DNA from: Azospirillum fermentarium
Lineage (GTDB): Bacteria; Pseudomonadota; Alphaproteobacteria; Azospirillales; Azospirillaceae
NCBI RefSeq assembly: GCF_025961205.1
Contig: NZ_JAOQNH010000001.1
Coordinates: 2,380,001-2,444,000 of the forward strand
Direction of reading: 5' to 3'
DNA: 64,000 nucleotides
The notes under the pieces were generated by a model. That model was not told the origin of the DNA. It was given only the letters and a program-made list of their open reading frames with translations, and searched no databases. How positions within the stretch are numbered: position 1 is the first letter of the stretch; the number at the start of each line of letters is the position of its first letter. Positions 27,701 to 36,383 of the stretch are shown here, in pieces. A program made the position numbers and the translations under genes.

Positions 27701-29647
27701 TCAGGCCGCGACCGGGGCGGGCTTGTTCGTCGCCGCTTTTCCGCCGGTGGGCAGCAGATCGACCACGCGCAGCGTTGTGCGGATGCGCTGCTTGGTGCCG
27801 TCCTGGAATGCGATGGTGGTGTCCACGTCGATGGTGGACTGGTCCGCGTACACCGCGTCGATGATGTCGCCGTATTTCTCGGCGATGACGCCGCGGCGCA
27901 CCTTGCGGGTGCGGGTCAGCTCGCCGTCGTCGGCGTCCAGTTCCTTGTACAGCAGCAGGAACTTGGAGATGCGCTGGAACTCCGGCAGCGTGGCGTTGAC
28001 CTTCTCCACCTCCTGCCGCAGCAGGTCATAGACTTCCGTCTTGGACGACAGGTCGGAGTATGTGGTGAAGGCGATGCGGTTCTTTTCCGCCCACTTCGAC
28101 ACGATGGGGAAGCGGATGCAGATGATGGCGGACAGGTAATCGCGCTGGTTGCCCAGGATCACCGCCTCGGCCACATAGGGGCTGAACTTCAGCTTGTTTT
28201 CGATGTACTGCGGGCTGAAGCGGTCGCCCTTGGCGGTGGTGGCGATGTCCTTGATGCGGTCGATGACGACCAGATGCCCCTTCTTGTCGATGAAGCCGGC
28301 GTCCCCGGTGTGCATCCAGCCGTCGCGCACGTCGGCATTGGTCGCCGCCTCGTTCTTGTAATAGCCGGCGAACATGTTGGGGTGGGTGGCGACGATCTCG
28401 CCCATGCCGTTCTGGTCGGGGTTCTCGATCTTCACCTGCACGCCCGAGTCAAAGGGCACGCCCACGGTGTCGAAATCCACGTCGGTGCCGCGGTGGACCG
28501 TGTAGGCCCCCATGGTTTCCGTCTGGCCGTAGATCTGGCGCAGCGGCACCCCCAGCGCCTGGAAGAAGCGGAAGGTGTCCGGCCCCAGCGCCGCACCGCC
28601 GGTCGCCGCCGATTTCAGGTTGGAGAAGCCCAACCGATCGCGCAGCGCCCGGTACAGGATCTGGTCCGCCAGCCCCGACCGGCGCTTTTCCCCCAGCGCT
28701 TCCAGCCCCAGCTTCATGCCGTAGTCGTAGAGCTTCTGCTTGAAGGGGGAGGCGTCCATCATGCGCGCCCGCACGTCCGCCGCGATGGCTTCCCACAGGC
28801 GGGGCGCGAACAGCACGAAGGTCGGGCCGATCTCGCGGAAGTCGTTCATCATCGTCTCGGCTTCCTCGACGAAGTTCACGCGCATCCGCGTCAGCATGCC
28901 CATGCCGACCGCGTACACCTGCTCCATGATCCACGACAGCGGCAGCACGGAGACGTATTCGTCCTCCGGCCCCTTGGGGTCGGCGGAGACATAGCTGGCG
29001 CAATGGCGCAGCAGCCGCCCTGACGGCAGCATCGCCAGCTTCGGGTTCGACGTGGTGCCCGAGGTGGTGCAGAGGATGGCCACATCCTCGCCGCGGGTCT
29101 GGGCCACCAGCTCGTCGTACAGGTGCGGTTCGCGGGCCGCCCGCGCCTGCCCCAGCCGGACCAGTTCGTCCGCCGGCATCAGCCGCGGATCGGAATACTT
29201 GCGCATGCCCCGCGGGTCGGAGTAAATGATGCGGTGCACACCGCCCAGGCGGTCGCCCAGGTTCAGGAGCTTGTCAACCTGCTCCTCATCCTCAGCGAAG
29301 ATCACCCGTACGTCGGCGTATGTGATGAGGTAGGAGACTTCCTCGTCCAGCGCGTCGCGGTAGATGCCCAGGCTCATGGCGCCGATGGCGTGGGCGGCGA
29401 TTTCCCCGCCCACCCAGTCGGGGCGGTTGTCGCCGATCAGCGCCACCACGTCGCCGCGCTTGGCGCCCAGTTCCAGCAGGCCGAGCGAAAAGGCCCGCAC
29501 CCGGTCGTGGAACGCCGCCCAGGTGATTTCCTTCCAGATGCCGAAGTCCTTTTCGCGCAGGGCCACCGCGGAGCCATGGTCACGGGCGTGCAGCGCCAAC
29601 AGCTTCGGCAGGGTGTCGTAGGTGTCGAGATTGGGAATGGTGGACAT
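27701..29647 (-). CDS. Long-chain-type acyl-CoA synthetase (AMP-forming)
   Basis: A 648-residue acid-CoA ligase of the FadD15/long-chain branch. The ATP-binding P-loop is ILCTTSGTTSNPKLAMLP, the A4/A5 region is IYGQTETMGAYTVHRGT, and the hinge is RIKDIATTAKGDRFSPQYIENKLK. Start ATG 29647 overlaps the livG stop by one nucleotide. Its place inside a Liv-type operon suggests that it activates the imported acid on entry (vectorial acylation). The chain length or aromaticity of the substrate cannot be read. It is larger than MatB or medium-chain ligases and contains an inserted helical region around residues 300-350, as in long-chain enzymes. Confidence 0.92.
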   Translation of the reverse strand: MSTIPNLDTYDTLPKLLALHARDHGSAVALREKDFGIWKEITWAAFHDRVRAFSLGLLELGAKRGDVVALIGDNRPDWVGGEIAAHAIGAMSLGIYRDALDEEVSYLITYADVRVIFAEDEEQVDKLLNLGDRLGGVHRIIYSDPRGMRKYSDPRLMPADELVRLGQARAAREPHLYDELVAQTRGEDVAILCTTSGTTSNPKLAMLPSGRLLRHCASYVSADPKGPEDEYVSVLPLSWIMEQVYAVGMGMLTRMRVNFVEEAETMMNDFREIGPTFVLFAPRLWEAIAADVRARMMDASPFKQKLYDYGMKLGLEALGEKRRSGLADQILYRALRDRLGFSNLKSAATGGAALGPDTFRFFQALGVPLRQIYGQTETMGAYTVHRGTDVDFDTVGVPFDSGVQVKIENPDQNGMGEIVATHPNMFAGYYKNEAATNADVRDGWMHTGDAGFIDKKGHLVVIDRIKDIATTAKGDRFSPQYIENKLKFSPYVAEAVILGNQRDYLSAIICIRFPIVSKWAEKNRIAFTTYSDLSSKTEVYDLLRQEVEKVNATLPEFQRISKFLLLYKELDADDGELTRTRKVRRGVIAEKYGDIIDAVYADQSTIDVDTTIAFQDGTKQRIRTTLRVVDLLPTGGKAATNKPAPVAA

Positions 29648-30489
29648 CACGCAACCTCCTGCTGCTGGGGAGCGGCGGGCGCCTCCTCCACGTCGTCCTC
29701 GCCCAGATAGGCGGAGCGGACGCGGGGATCGGCCAGCACCTCTTCCGGTTTGCCCTCGGCGATCTTGCGGCCGAAATCGAGCACGATGACCCGGTGGGAG
29801 ATGTCCATCACCACACCCATGTCGTGTTCGATCATCACCACGGTCATGCCCCACTCCTCGTTCAGATCGACGATGTAGCGGGCCATGTCCTCCTTTTCCT
29901 CCAGGTTCATGCCGGCCATCGGCTCGTCCAGAAGGATCAGGTCGGGTTTCAACGCCACCGCGCGGGCCAGTTCGACCCGCTTGCGCAGGCCGTAGGACAG
30001 GGTGCCGGCGGTCGCCTTGCGCACGTGCTGGATTTCCAGGAAGTCGATGATCTCTTCCACCTCGCGCCGGTGGGCCAGTTCCTCCTTACGCGCACCGGTG
30101 AACCAATAGAGGGCGCCGGTCAGGAAATTGTTCTTAAGCTGGTTGTGGCGCCCGACCATGATGTTGTCGAGCACGGTCATGTGACCGAACAGCGCCAGAT
30201 TCTGGAACGTGCGCCCGATGCCAAGGGCCGCGCGCTGGTTGGGGGCCATGGGTGTCACGTCCTGGCCCTTGAAGAACACCTTGCCGTCGGTCGGGCGGTA
30301 GCGCCCCGAGATGCAGTTGACCATGGAGGTCTTGCCCGCACCGTTCGGCCCGATGATGGAGAACAGCTCACCCTTCTTGATCGAGAAGCTGACATCCGTC
30401 AGCGCCCGCACGCCGCCGAAGCGCAAGGAGACGTCCCGCGCTTCGAAAATGGGGGTATCGGTGCCCCCGGTCACCGGGGGCGCGCTCAT
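29647..30489 (-). CDS. livG: Branched-chain-type ABC transporter ATPase LivG
   Basis: A 280-residue ATPase partner of LivF. It has Walker A IIGPNGAGKTSMVNCISG, the Q-loop region GIGRTFQNLALFGHMTVLDNIMVGRH, signature TLSYGLRKRVELARA (SYG in place of SGG, as usual in LivG), Walker B LILLDEPMAGMNLEEKEDMA, and VVMIEHDMGVVMDIS with the switch histidine. The LivG-specific insert RYRPTDGKVFFKGQDVT is present. The start overlaps the mmsB stop by 4 nt and the stop overlaps the synthetase start by 1 nt, so the three are tightly coupled. Confidence 0.94.
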   Translation of the reverse strand: MSAPPVTGGTDTPIFEARDVSLRFGGVRALTDVSFSIKKGELFSIIGPNGAGKTSMVNCISGRYRPTDGKVFFKGQDVTPMAPNQRAALGIGRTFQNLALFGHMTVLDNIMVGRHNQLKNNFLTGALYWFTGARKEELAHRREVEEIIDFLEIQHVRKATAGTLSYGLRKRVELARAVALKPDLILLDEPMAGMNLEEKEDMARYIVDLNEEWGMTVVMIEHDMGVVMDISHRVIVLDFGRKIAEGKPEEVLADPRVRSAYLGEDDVEEAPAAPQQQEVA

Positions 30490-31376
30490 GAGCGGCCCCG
30501 GAGCATGTTGACGATGCCGGAGAAGTCCACGCCGGCATTGCCCAGGTTGCAGAACAGGGTGTAGAGCTGCGCCGCCTCGGCCCCCAGCGGCAGGGACGCG
30601 CCGACACTCTGGCCGGCGTCAACCGCCAGCTTCAGATCCTTCAGCATCATCGCCGCGGCGAAGCCCGGCTGATACTCGCGGTTGGCGGGCGAGGTGGGCA
30701 CCGGCCCCGGCACCGGGCAATAGCTGGTCAGCGACCAGCACTGGCCCGACGATTTGGACGAGATGTCGAACAGCTTCTGCGCGTCCAGCCCCAGCTTTTC
30801 GGCGAGCGCGAAGGCTTCCGACACCCCGATCATGGAGATGCCGAGCAGCATGTTGTTGCAGATCTTGGCCGCCTGACCGTTACCGGGACCACCGGCATGA
30901 ACGATGGTCTTGCCCATGGCCTCCAGGATCGGGCGGGCGCGTTCGAACGCCGCGTCGTCGCCGCCGACCATGAAGGTCAGCGTGCCCGCCGCCGCCCCGC
31001 CGACACCGCCAGACACCGGGGCATCGACCATGGCGTGGCCTGCCGCCGTGGCCGCCGCCGCCACCGCGCGGGCCGAGGCCACATCGACGGTGGAACTGTC
31101 GATGAACAGACTGCCGGGCTTGGCCGCGGCGATCACCCCACCCTCGCCCATATAGACCGCGCGGACATGGGCGCCGGCCGGCAGCATGGTGACCACCACC
31201 TCCGCCCCCGCGGCGGCGTCCGCCGGGGAGGCGGCGACACCGGCCCCGGCCTCTTTCGCCGCGGCACAGGCATCCTGCGCAAGGTCATAGGCCAGGACCG
31301 TGTGGCCTGCCTTCAACAGGTTGCGCATCATCGGCGCACCCATGTTGCCGAGTCCGATAAAGGCGATCGTCGCCAT
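30486..31376 (-). CDS. mmsB: 3-hydroxyisobutyrate dehydrogenase
   Basis: A 296-residue NAD-dependent beta-hydroxyacid dehydrogenase oxidising 3-hydroxyisobutyrate to methylmalonate semialdehyde in valine degradation. The Rossmann start is FIGLGNMGAPMMRNLLKAGH, the substrate-binding DAPVSGGVGGAAAGTLTFMV is complete, and the catalytic lysine lies in GNGQAAKICNNMLLGI. The C-terminal YQPGFAAAMMLKDLKLA is typical. It lies 75 nt after the isobutyryl-CoA dehydrogenase gene and overlaps livG by 4 nt. The next enzyme, methylmalonate-semialdehyde dehydrogenase, is absent from the window. Glyoxylate/tartronate-semialdehyde reductases share the fold, but the neighbours favour the valine pathway. Confidence 0.92.
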   Translation of the reverse strand: MATIAFIGLGNMGAPMMRNLLKAGHTVLAYDLAQDACAAAKEAGAGVAASPADAAAGAEVVVTMLPAGAHVRAVYMGEGGVIAAAKPGSLFIDSSTVDVASARAVAAAATAAGHAMVDAPVSGGVGGAAAGTLTFMVGGDDAAFERARPILEAMGKTIVHAGGPGNGQAAKICNNMLLGISMIGVSEAFALAEKLGLDAQKLFDISSKSSGQCWSLTSYCPVPGPVPTSPANREYQPGFAAAMMLKDLKLAVDAGQSVGASLPLGAEAAQLYTLFCNLGNAGVDFSGIVNMLRGRS

Positions 31377-31451
31377 ATGTTCCTCCCAGAACGTGCGGCC
31401 GGTCCCCTTTGCCCGCCGGAGAAGGGGCGGGGCCGGTGTTTCTTGCTGTTT

Positions 31452-32591
31452 TCAACCGCCGGTGAGCTGGCGGGCGATAATCACGCGCATGATCTCGTTG
31501 GTGCCTTCCAGGATCTGATGAACGCGCAGATCACGGAAGATGCGCTCGATGGGGTACTCTTTGATGTAGCCGTAGCCGCCGTGAAGCTGGAGCGCGTCGT
31601 TGGCGACCTGGAACCCGGTGTCGGTGGCGAAGCGCTTGGCCATGGCGCACTGCACCGTGGCCTCGGGCGAACGGGCGTCCAGGCTGAGGGCCGCGCGGTG
31701 CAGCATCAGCCGGGCGGCGTCAAGCTCGGTCGCCATGTCGGCCAGCTTGAACTGCAGCGCCTGGAAGGCGCTGAGCGGCTTGCCGAACTGCTTGCGCTCG
31801 CGGGTGTAGGCCACCGCCTGTTCCAGACAGAAGCGCGCACCGCCGATGGAGCAGGCGGCGATGTTCAGACGCCCGCCGTCCAGCCCCTTCATGGCGATCT
31901 TGAACCCCTCCCCCTCCGCACCGATCAGGTTTTCGGCGGGGACGCGGCAATTGTCGAAGATCACGGCGGCGGTGGGCTGGCTTTTCCAGCCCAGCTTGTG
32001 TTCCTGCTTGCCGAACGACAGGCCGGGGGTGCCCTTTTCCACCACGATGCAGGAGATGCCCCCCGCCCCCTCCCCGCCGGTGCGCACCATGCAGACGTAC
32101 ACGTCCGACACGCCGCCGCCGGAGATGAAGGCCTTGGACCCGTTCAGCACGTAATGGTCGCCGTCGCGCACGGCGCGGGTGCGCAGCGATGCCGCATCCG
32201 ACCCCGCCCCCGGTTCGGTCAGGCAGTAGCTGGCGAACTTCTCCATGGTGGTCAACGCCGGCAGCCAGCGGTGGCGCTGGCCGTCGGTACCCCAGGTGTC
32301 GATCATCCACGACGCCATGTTATGGATCGAGATGAACGCGGCGGTGGAGGGGCAGGCGGCGGCCAGCTCCTCGAAGATCACGGCGGCGTCCAGCCGGCCC
32401 AGCCCCGAGCCGCCCACGTCGTCACGCACATAGATGCCGGCGAAGCCAAGCTCCGCCGCCTTGCGCAGCGTATCCACGGGGAAGATCGAGTCGTCATCCC
32501 AACCGGCGGCGTAGGGGGCCATTTCCCCCTGCGCGAACTCCCGCGCCGCTTCGCGGAACGCCAGCTGATCCTCGGACAAGCGCATGTCCAT
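31452..32591 (-). CDS. Isobutyryl-CoA dehydrogenase-type acyl-CoA dehydrogenase
   Basis: A 379-residue ACAD that most resembles isobutyryl-CoA dehydrogenase (ACAD8) of valine degradation. It has FAD-binding [40 protein letters not shown], the [20 protein letters not shown] helix and the catalytic Glu in [13 protein letters not shown] near the C-terminus. Start ATG 32591 ([12 protein letters not shown]) is used; a second Met follows at codon 3. It heads the minus-strand operon continuing with mmsB and the Liv-type genes, and is divergent from a GntR regulator. Its position next to mmsB, matB and 3-hydroxyisobutyryl-CoA hydrolase supports the valine assignment. Confidence 0.91.
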   Translation of the reverse strand: MDMRLSEDQLAFREAAREFAQGEMAPYAAGWDDDSIFPVDTLRKAAELGFAGIYVRDDVGGSGLGRLDAAVIFEELAAACPSTAAFISIHNMASWMIDTWGTDGQRHRWLPALTTMEKFASYCLTEPGAGSDAASLRTRAVRDGDHYVLNGSKAFISGGGVSDVYVCMVRTGGEGAGGISCIVVEKGTPGLSFGKQEHKLGWKSQPTAAVIFDNCRVPAENLIGAEGEGFKIAMKGLDGGRLNIAACSIGGARFCLEQAVAYTRERKQFGKPLSAFQALQFKLADMATELDAARLMLHRAALSLDARSPEATVQCAMAKRFATDTGFQVANDALQLHGGYGYIKEYPIERIFRDLRVHQILEGTNEIMRVIIARQLTGG

Positions 32592-32745
32592 CGGTTCTGT
32601 CTCCCTAGCCTCGGGCCGCTTGGTGGTCCGGTGCCTTGTCCGGGCGCCGGTTTTCCGGTCATCCCGCCCGGTGGTCCGTGTCCGGCCGCCGGGTTTCTTT
32701 CCTTGGACACAGAGGTAACACAGCGCATACCCCTTGTCCACATTC

Positions 32746-32753
32746 TGTATACA
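32746..32753. promoter_or_regulatory. TGTATACA palindrome, candidate GntR operator 1
   Basis: A perfect 8-bp palindrome (context TTCTGTATACACC) lies in the 246-nt divergent spacer between the isobutyryl-CoA dehydrogenase and GntR genes, 85 nt before the regulator start. The same TTGTA/TACA half-site logic recurs at 33558-33567 and matches the kind of site bound by MatR-like FadR-subfamily GntR proteins (from memory of the Rhizobium mat system). It is probably autoregulatory and controls both directions. Confidence 0.55.
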
Positions 32754-32837
32754 CCGCCGTACGGTTTTGTGTTCTTATTGCGGAAAGGGTACAACGCGCG
32801 CGGAAAAACCGCGCGTGGTACAGGGAGGGTAGCGTTC

Positions 32838-33548
32838 ATGTCCGACAAGGCTGTGCTGGAGAGGGCCGACAAGGCCGCACCGGACAAAAAGTCGGCCACC
32901 CGCGCCGACGAAGTCCGGCTGGCAATCGAAGAAGACATCTTTCTGGGCCGCCTGCGCCCCGGAACCCGGCTGGACGAAGAGAGCCTGGCCCAGCGGTTCA
33001 ATATCTCCCGCACCCCGATCCGGGAGGCGATTCTCCAGCTCGTCCATGCCGGTCTGGTGGAAAAGCAGCCCCGCCACGGCGCCGTCGTCGCCCCGCTCAA
33101 GCTCCACCGCATGGTGCAGATGTTCGAGGTAATGTCGGAGATCGAGGGCCTGTGCTGCCGCTACGCCGCCCGGCGCATGTCGGACGAGGAAAAACAACAG
33201 CTTAAGGAACTGCACGAGACATCCCGCGCCCATATGCAGGCCCGGCGCCTGGACGAATATTATGCCGTCAACCGGGCGTTCCACGAGGCGGTGCAGGCCG
33301 GCAGCCACAACGAGCCGCTTCAGGACATCGCCCGCGGCCTGTTCGTGCGGCTGGCCCCCTACCGCCGTTATCAACTGAACCATCCCTCGCGGATTCAGGA
33401 CAGCTTCGACGAGCACGACGCGGTGGTCGAATCGATCCTGGCCGGCGACCCGGAGGGGGCGTATCAGGCCATGCGCCGCCACGTGACCATCCAGATCGAC
33501 ATCTTCGCCGAATTCGTATCAATCATGGGCGGGCAACAAATACAGTAG
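32838..33548 (+). CDS. GntR family transcriptional regulator, FadR/FCD subfamily
   Basis: A 236-residue repressor-type regulator. The winged helix-turn-helix (about residues 22-88) contains GRLRPGTRLDEESLAQRFNI and SRTPIREAILQLVHAGLVE, a textbook GntR recognition helix. The all-helical FCD ligand-binding domain (about 96-225) follows, with metal-ligand candidates in NRAFHEAV and a late HDAVVESILAGD and MRRHV, which fit the usual Asp/His3 site. Such proteins sense small carboxylic acids or CoA derivatives. ATG 32838 has GGAGG 10 nt upstream. It lies between two TGTATACA-type palindromes, divergent from valine genes and co-directional with matB. Its closest functional analogue may be MatR, with (methyl)malonate as the ligand; this is inference. 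Confidence 0.9.
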   Translation: MSDKAVLERADKAAPDKKSATRADEVRLAIEEDIFLGRLRPGTRLDEESLAQRFNISRTPIREAILQLVHAGLVEKQPRHGAVVAPLKLHRMVQMFEVMSEIEGLCCRYAARRMSDEEKQQLKELHETSRAHMQARRLDEYYAVNRAFHEAVQAGSHNEPLQDIARGLFVRLAPYRRYQLNHPSRIQDSFDEHDAVVESILAGDPEGAYQAMRRHVTIQIDIFAEFVSIMGGQQIQ

Positions 33549-33557
33549 CATGGTATT

Positions 33558-33567
33558 TTGTATACAA
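33558..33567. promoter_or_regulatory. TTGTATACAA palindrome, candidate GntR operator 2
   Basis: A perfect 10-bp palindrome within GGTATTTTGTATACAATACC, 9 nt after the regulator stop codon and 111 nt before the matB start. Its core TGTATACA equals the site at 32746. The position fits an operator over a separate matB promoter in the 130-nt spacer. Confidence 0.6.
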
Positions 33568-33678
33568 TACCCTGGCGCTCCGTCGGCGCCTGTGCTACTC
33601 CGCTGATACGGAGAACCGTCCGCATAACGGCCAAACCAAAAATCACACCGCAAAAAATCACACGAGGGAGAAACGCCC

Positions 33679-35226
33679 ATGGTCGGATCAGCACCCGCCG
33701 GAACCATCGGCAACATCTATGACCTGTTCCGGTCCCGCTTCCCCGCCGACCTCTCCCGCCCCTTTCTGGAAACCGAGGACGGGGGCGTCTTCACCTATGG
33801 CGATCTGCACACGCTGGCCGGGCGTTACGCCCGGCTGCTGACCGACCTGGGCCTGAAGAAGGGCGACCGGGTGGCGGTGCAGGTGGACAAGTCGCCGGAA
33901 ACCGTCGTGCTGTATCTGGCCACCGTGCGCGCGGGCGGCGTCTACCTCCCCCTCAACGCCGCCTACACCCCGGCGGAGGTGGATTACTTCCTGAGCGACG
34001 CCACCCCGCGGGTGTTCGTCTGCCGCCCCGGCACCGAATCGGTGCTCCAGCCCATCGCCGACAAGGCGGGGGTGGGCACGCTGCTGACGCTGGGCACCCG
34101 TGGCGACGGCACCCTGCCCCAGCGCGCCGCGGACCTGGACCCCGACTTTCCCACCGTGGCGGTGGGGGACGACGACATGGCGGCCATCCTCTACACCTCC
34201 GGCACCACCGGGCGGTCGAAGGGGGCGATGATGAGCCACCGCAACCTCGGCTCCAACGCCCTGACGCTGCACCAATACTGGGGGTTCCGGCCCGGCGACG
34301 TGCTGCTGCACGCCCTGCCCGTCTTCCACACCCACGGGCTGTTCGTCGCCACCAACTGCGTGCTGCTGAACGGCGGCAGCATGATCTTCCTGCCGAAATT
34401 CGACGCCGATCAGGTGCTGTCGCTGCTGCCGCGCGCCACGGTGATGATGGGCGTGCCCACCTTCTACACCCGCCTGCTGGCCCATCCCGGCCTGACGCGG
34501 GAGGCGGTGGCGCACATGCGGCTGTTCATTTCCGGCTCCGCCCCGCTGCTGGCCGACACCCACAAGGAATTCTCGGCCCGCACCGGCCACGCCATCCTCG
34601 AACGCTACGGCATGACCGAGACCGGGATGCTGACCTCCAACCCGCTGGACGGCGACCGCATCCCCGGCACCGTCGGCTTCCCGCTGCCCGAGGTGGAGTT
34701 GCGGGTGGTGGACGACCAGGGCACGGCGCTCGGCACCGACGCGGTGGGCATCATCGAGGTGAAGGGGCCGAACGTGTTTTCCGGCTATTGGCAGATGCCG
34801 GAAAAGACCAGACAGGAAATCAAGCCCGACGGCTTCTTCATCACCGGCGACGTGGGCAAGGTGGACGCCCGCGGCTATGTCCACATCGTGGGCCGGGCCA
34901 AGGATCTGATCATCTCCGGCGGCTACAACGTCTACCCCAAGGAGGTGGAGACGGTGATCGACGCCATCGACGGCGTGGTGGAATCCGCCGTGGTCGGCGT
35001 GCCCCACCCGGATTTCGGCGAGGGGGTGGTGGCCGTCGTCCTGCGCCGGCCCGGTGCCGCGGCCCCGGACGAGGCGGGGGTGATCGCCGTCTGCAAACAG
35101 CAGCTTGCCAACTACAAGATGCCCAAGCGGGTGTTCTTCGTCGATGAGCTGCCGCGCAACACCATGGGCAAGGTGCAGAAAAACCTGCTGCGCGACCAGC
35201 ACACCGGCCTGTTCACGGGGAAATAA
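33679..35226 (+). CDS. matB: Malonyl-CoA synthetase (MatB-type, malonate/methylmalonate-CoA ligase)
   Basis: A 515-residue AMP-forming ligase that makes malonyl-CoA, and in many homologues methylmalonyl-CoA, from the free acid. It has P-loop ILYTSGTTGRSKGAMMSH, aromatic motif ILERYGMTETGMLTSNPL, the MatB-typical segment RIPGTVGFPLPEVELRV, hinge GRAKDLIISGGYNVYPKEVE and catalytic lysine in LPRNTMGKVQKNLL. The ATG at 33679 follows GAGGGAG. A candidate GntR operator lies upstream, and 3-hydroxyisobutyryl-CoA hydrolase follows after 8 nt. No malonyl-CoA decarboxylase (MatA) or malonate carrier is present, so methylmalonate salvage in valine catabolism is a plausible alternative role. Confidence 0.92.
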   Translation: MVGSAPAGTIGNIYDLFRSRFPADLSRPFLETEDGGVFTYGDLHTLAGRYARLLTDLGLKKGDRVAVQVDKSPETVVLYLATVRAGGVYLPLNAAYTPAEVDYFLSDATPRVFVCRPGTESVLQPIADKAGVGTLLTLGTRGDGTLPQRAADLDPDFPTVAVGDDDMAAILYTSGTTGRSKGAMMSHRNLGSNALTLHQYWGFRPGDVLLHALPVFHTHGLFVATNCVLLNGGSMIFLPKFDADQVLSLLPRATVMMGVPTFYTRLLAHPGLTREAVAHMRLFISGSAPLLADTHKEFSARTGHAILERYGMTETGMLTSNPLDGDRIPGTVGFPLPEVELRVVDDQGTALGTDAVGIIEVKGPNVFSGYWQMPEKTRQEIKPDGFFITGDVGKVDARGYVHIVGRAKDLIISGGYNVYPKEVETVIDAIDGVVESAVVGVPHPDFGEGVVAVVLRRPGAAAPDEAGVIAVCKQQLANYKMPKRVFFVDELPRNTMGKVQKNLLRDQHTGLFTGK

Positions 35227-35234
35227 GACCAGCC

Positions 35235-36275
35235 ATGAGCGAACCCACCGTCCTGTTCGAGACCCGCGGCGCCATCGGCCGCATCACCCTGAACCGGCCC
35301 AAGGCGCTGAACGCCCTGACGCTGGAACAGATCCGCCAGATCGACCCGGCGCTGCGCCGCTGGGCCGCCGATCCGGCCATCGCCGCCGTGGTGATCGACG
35401 GGGCCGGTGACCGCGCCTTTTGCGCCGGGGGCGACATCCGCGCGCTCTACGACGCCGCGGTGGCGGGGGACGAAGCCTTTCTGGTGGATTTCTACCGGGA
35501 GGAATACACCCTCAACCGCCTCATCAAGACCTACCCCAAGCCCTATGTGGCGCTGCTGGACGGCATCACCATGGGCGGCGGCGTCGGGCTGTCGGTCCAT
35601 GGCCGCCACCGCGTGGCGACGGAGCGGATCACCTTCGCCATGCCGGAAACCGGCATCGGCTTCTTCCCCGACGTGGGCGGCACCTATTTCCTGCCCCGCT
35701 GCCCCGGTGCGGTCGGCACCTACCTCGGCCTGACCGGCGCGCGGCTGAAGGTGGCCGATGCGCTCTACGCCGGCATCGCCACCCACGTCACCCCGTCGGA
35801 CAAGCTGGGCGACCTGCTGGCCGCCCTGGCCGACATCCCCGCGGGCGGTGACGCCGACGGGGATGTGGCCGCGGTGCTGGCCCGTTTCCACCAGGACCCC
35901 GGCCCCGCCCCGCTGGCAGCCCGGCGGGAGGCCATCGACCGGCTGTTCGCCGGCACCACGGTGACGGCGATCAAGGCAGCACTCGCCGCCGACGCCGACC
36001 CATGGGCGGCGGAAACGCTCGCCACCCTGAACACCAAGTCGCCGACCGCCGTCGCCGCCACCCTGGAACAGCTTCGCCGGGGCAAGACGCTGGACTTCGA
36101 CGACGCCATGCGGCTGGAACTGACGCTGGGCGTCCACATGGCGCTGGCCCCCGACTTCCGCGAAGGGGTGCGCGCGGTGATCGTGGACAAGGACAACGCC
36201 CCCCAATGGCAACCGGAAGGCCCGGTGGCCCACTGGTTCGAACCGGGTCCGGTCCGGCTGGAATTTCCGGCGTAA
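35235..36275 (+). CDS. 3-hydroxyisobutyryl-CoA hydrolase
   Basis: A 346-residue crotonase-superfamily hydrolase that releases 3-hydroxyisobutyrate from its CoA ester, the step that feeds MmsB (30486-31376). Diagnostic segments are RAFCAGGDIRALYDAA, DGITMGGGVGLSVHGRHRV and FAMPETGIGFFPDVGGTYFLPR, the last carrying the catalytic Glu and Asp of the HIBCH group. The length is well above hydratases (about 260) and matches HIBCH. It starts 8 nt after matB, so both are on one message, and a strong terminator follows. Together with the divergent isobutyryl-CoA dehydrogenase it places the valine genes on both sides of the GntR regulator. Confidence 0.93.
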   Translation: MSEPTVLFETRGAIGRITLNRPKALNALTLEQIRQIDPALRRWAADPAIAAVVIDGAGDRAFCAGGDIRALYDAAVAGDEAFLVDFYREEYTLNRLIKTYPKPYVALLDGITMGGGVGLSVHGRHRVATERITFAMPETGIGFFPDVGGTYFLPRCPGAVGTYLGLTGARLKVADALYAGIATHVTPSDKLGDLLAALADIPAGGDADGDVAAVLARFHQDPGPAPLAARREAIDRLFAGTTVTAIKAALAADADPWAAETLATLNTKSPTAVAATLEQLRRGKTLDFDDAMRLELTLGVHMALAPDFREGVRAVIVDKDNAPQWQPEGPVAHWFEPGPVRLEFPA

Positions 36276-36295
36276 CGGAACGGAACAGTAATAAA

Positions 36296-36321
36296 GCCCC
36301 GCCCGAAACGGCGGGGCTTTT
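36296..36321 (+). terminator. Rho-independent terminator after the hydrolase gene
   Basis: GCCCCGCC (36296-36303) and GGCGGGGC (36310-36317) form an 8-bp stem with a CGAAA-type loop, preceded by AATAAA and followed by TTTT. It starts 21 nt after the hydrolase stop and closes the matB-hydrolase unit before the toxin-antitoxin pair. Confidence 0.88.
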
Positions 36322-36383
36322 GCCATGTTGCCGGGGCCTGTGTTTCCTGACAGGATGATCATCACCGACAGCGGAGGCGACGG

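Noticed and set aside
30897..32837. A long plus-strand extension upstream of the GntR gene
   Set aside because: The frame is open by GC bias through the isobutyryl-CoA dehydrogenase and mmsB genes. The GntR domain and ribosome binding site support the start at 32838.
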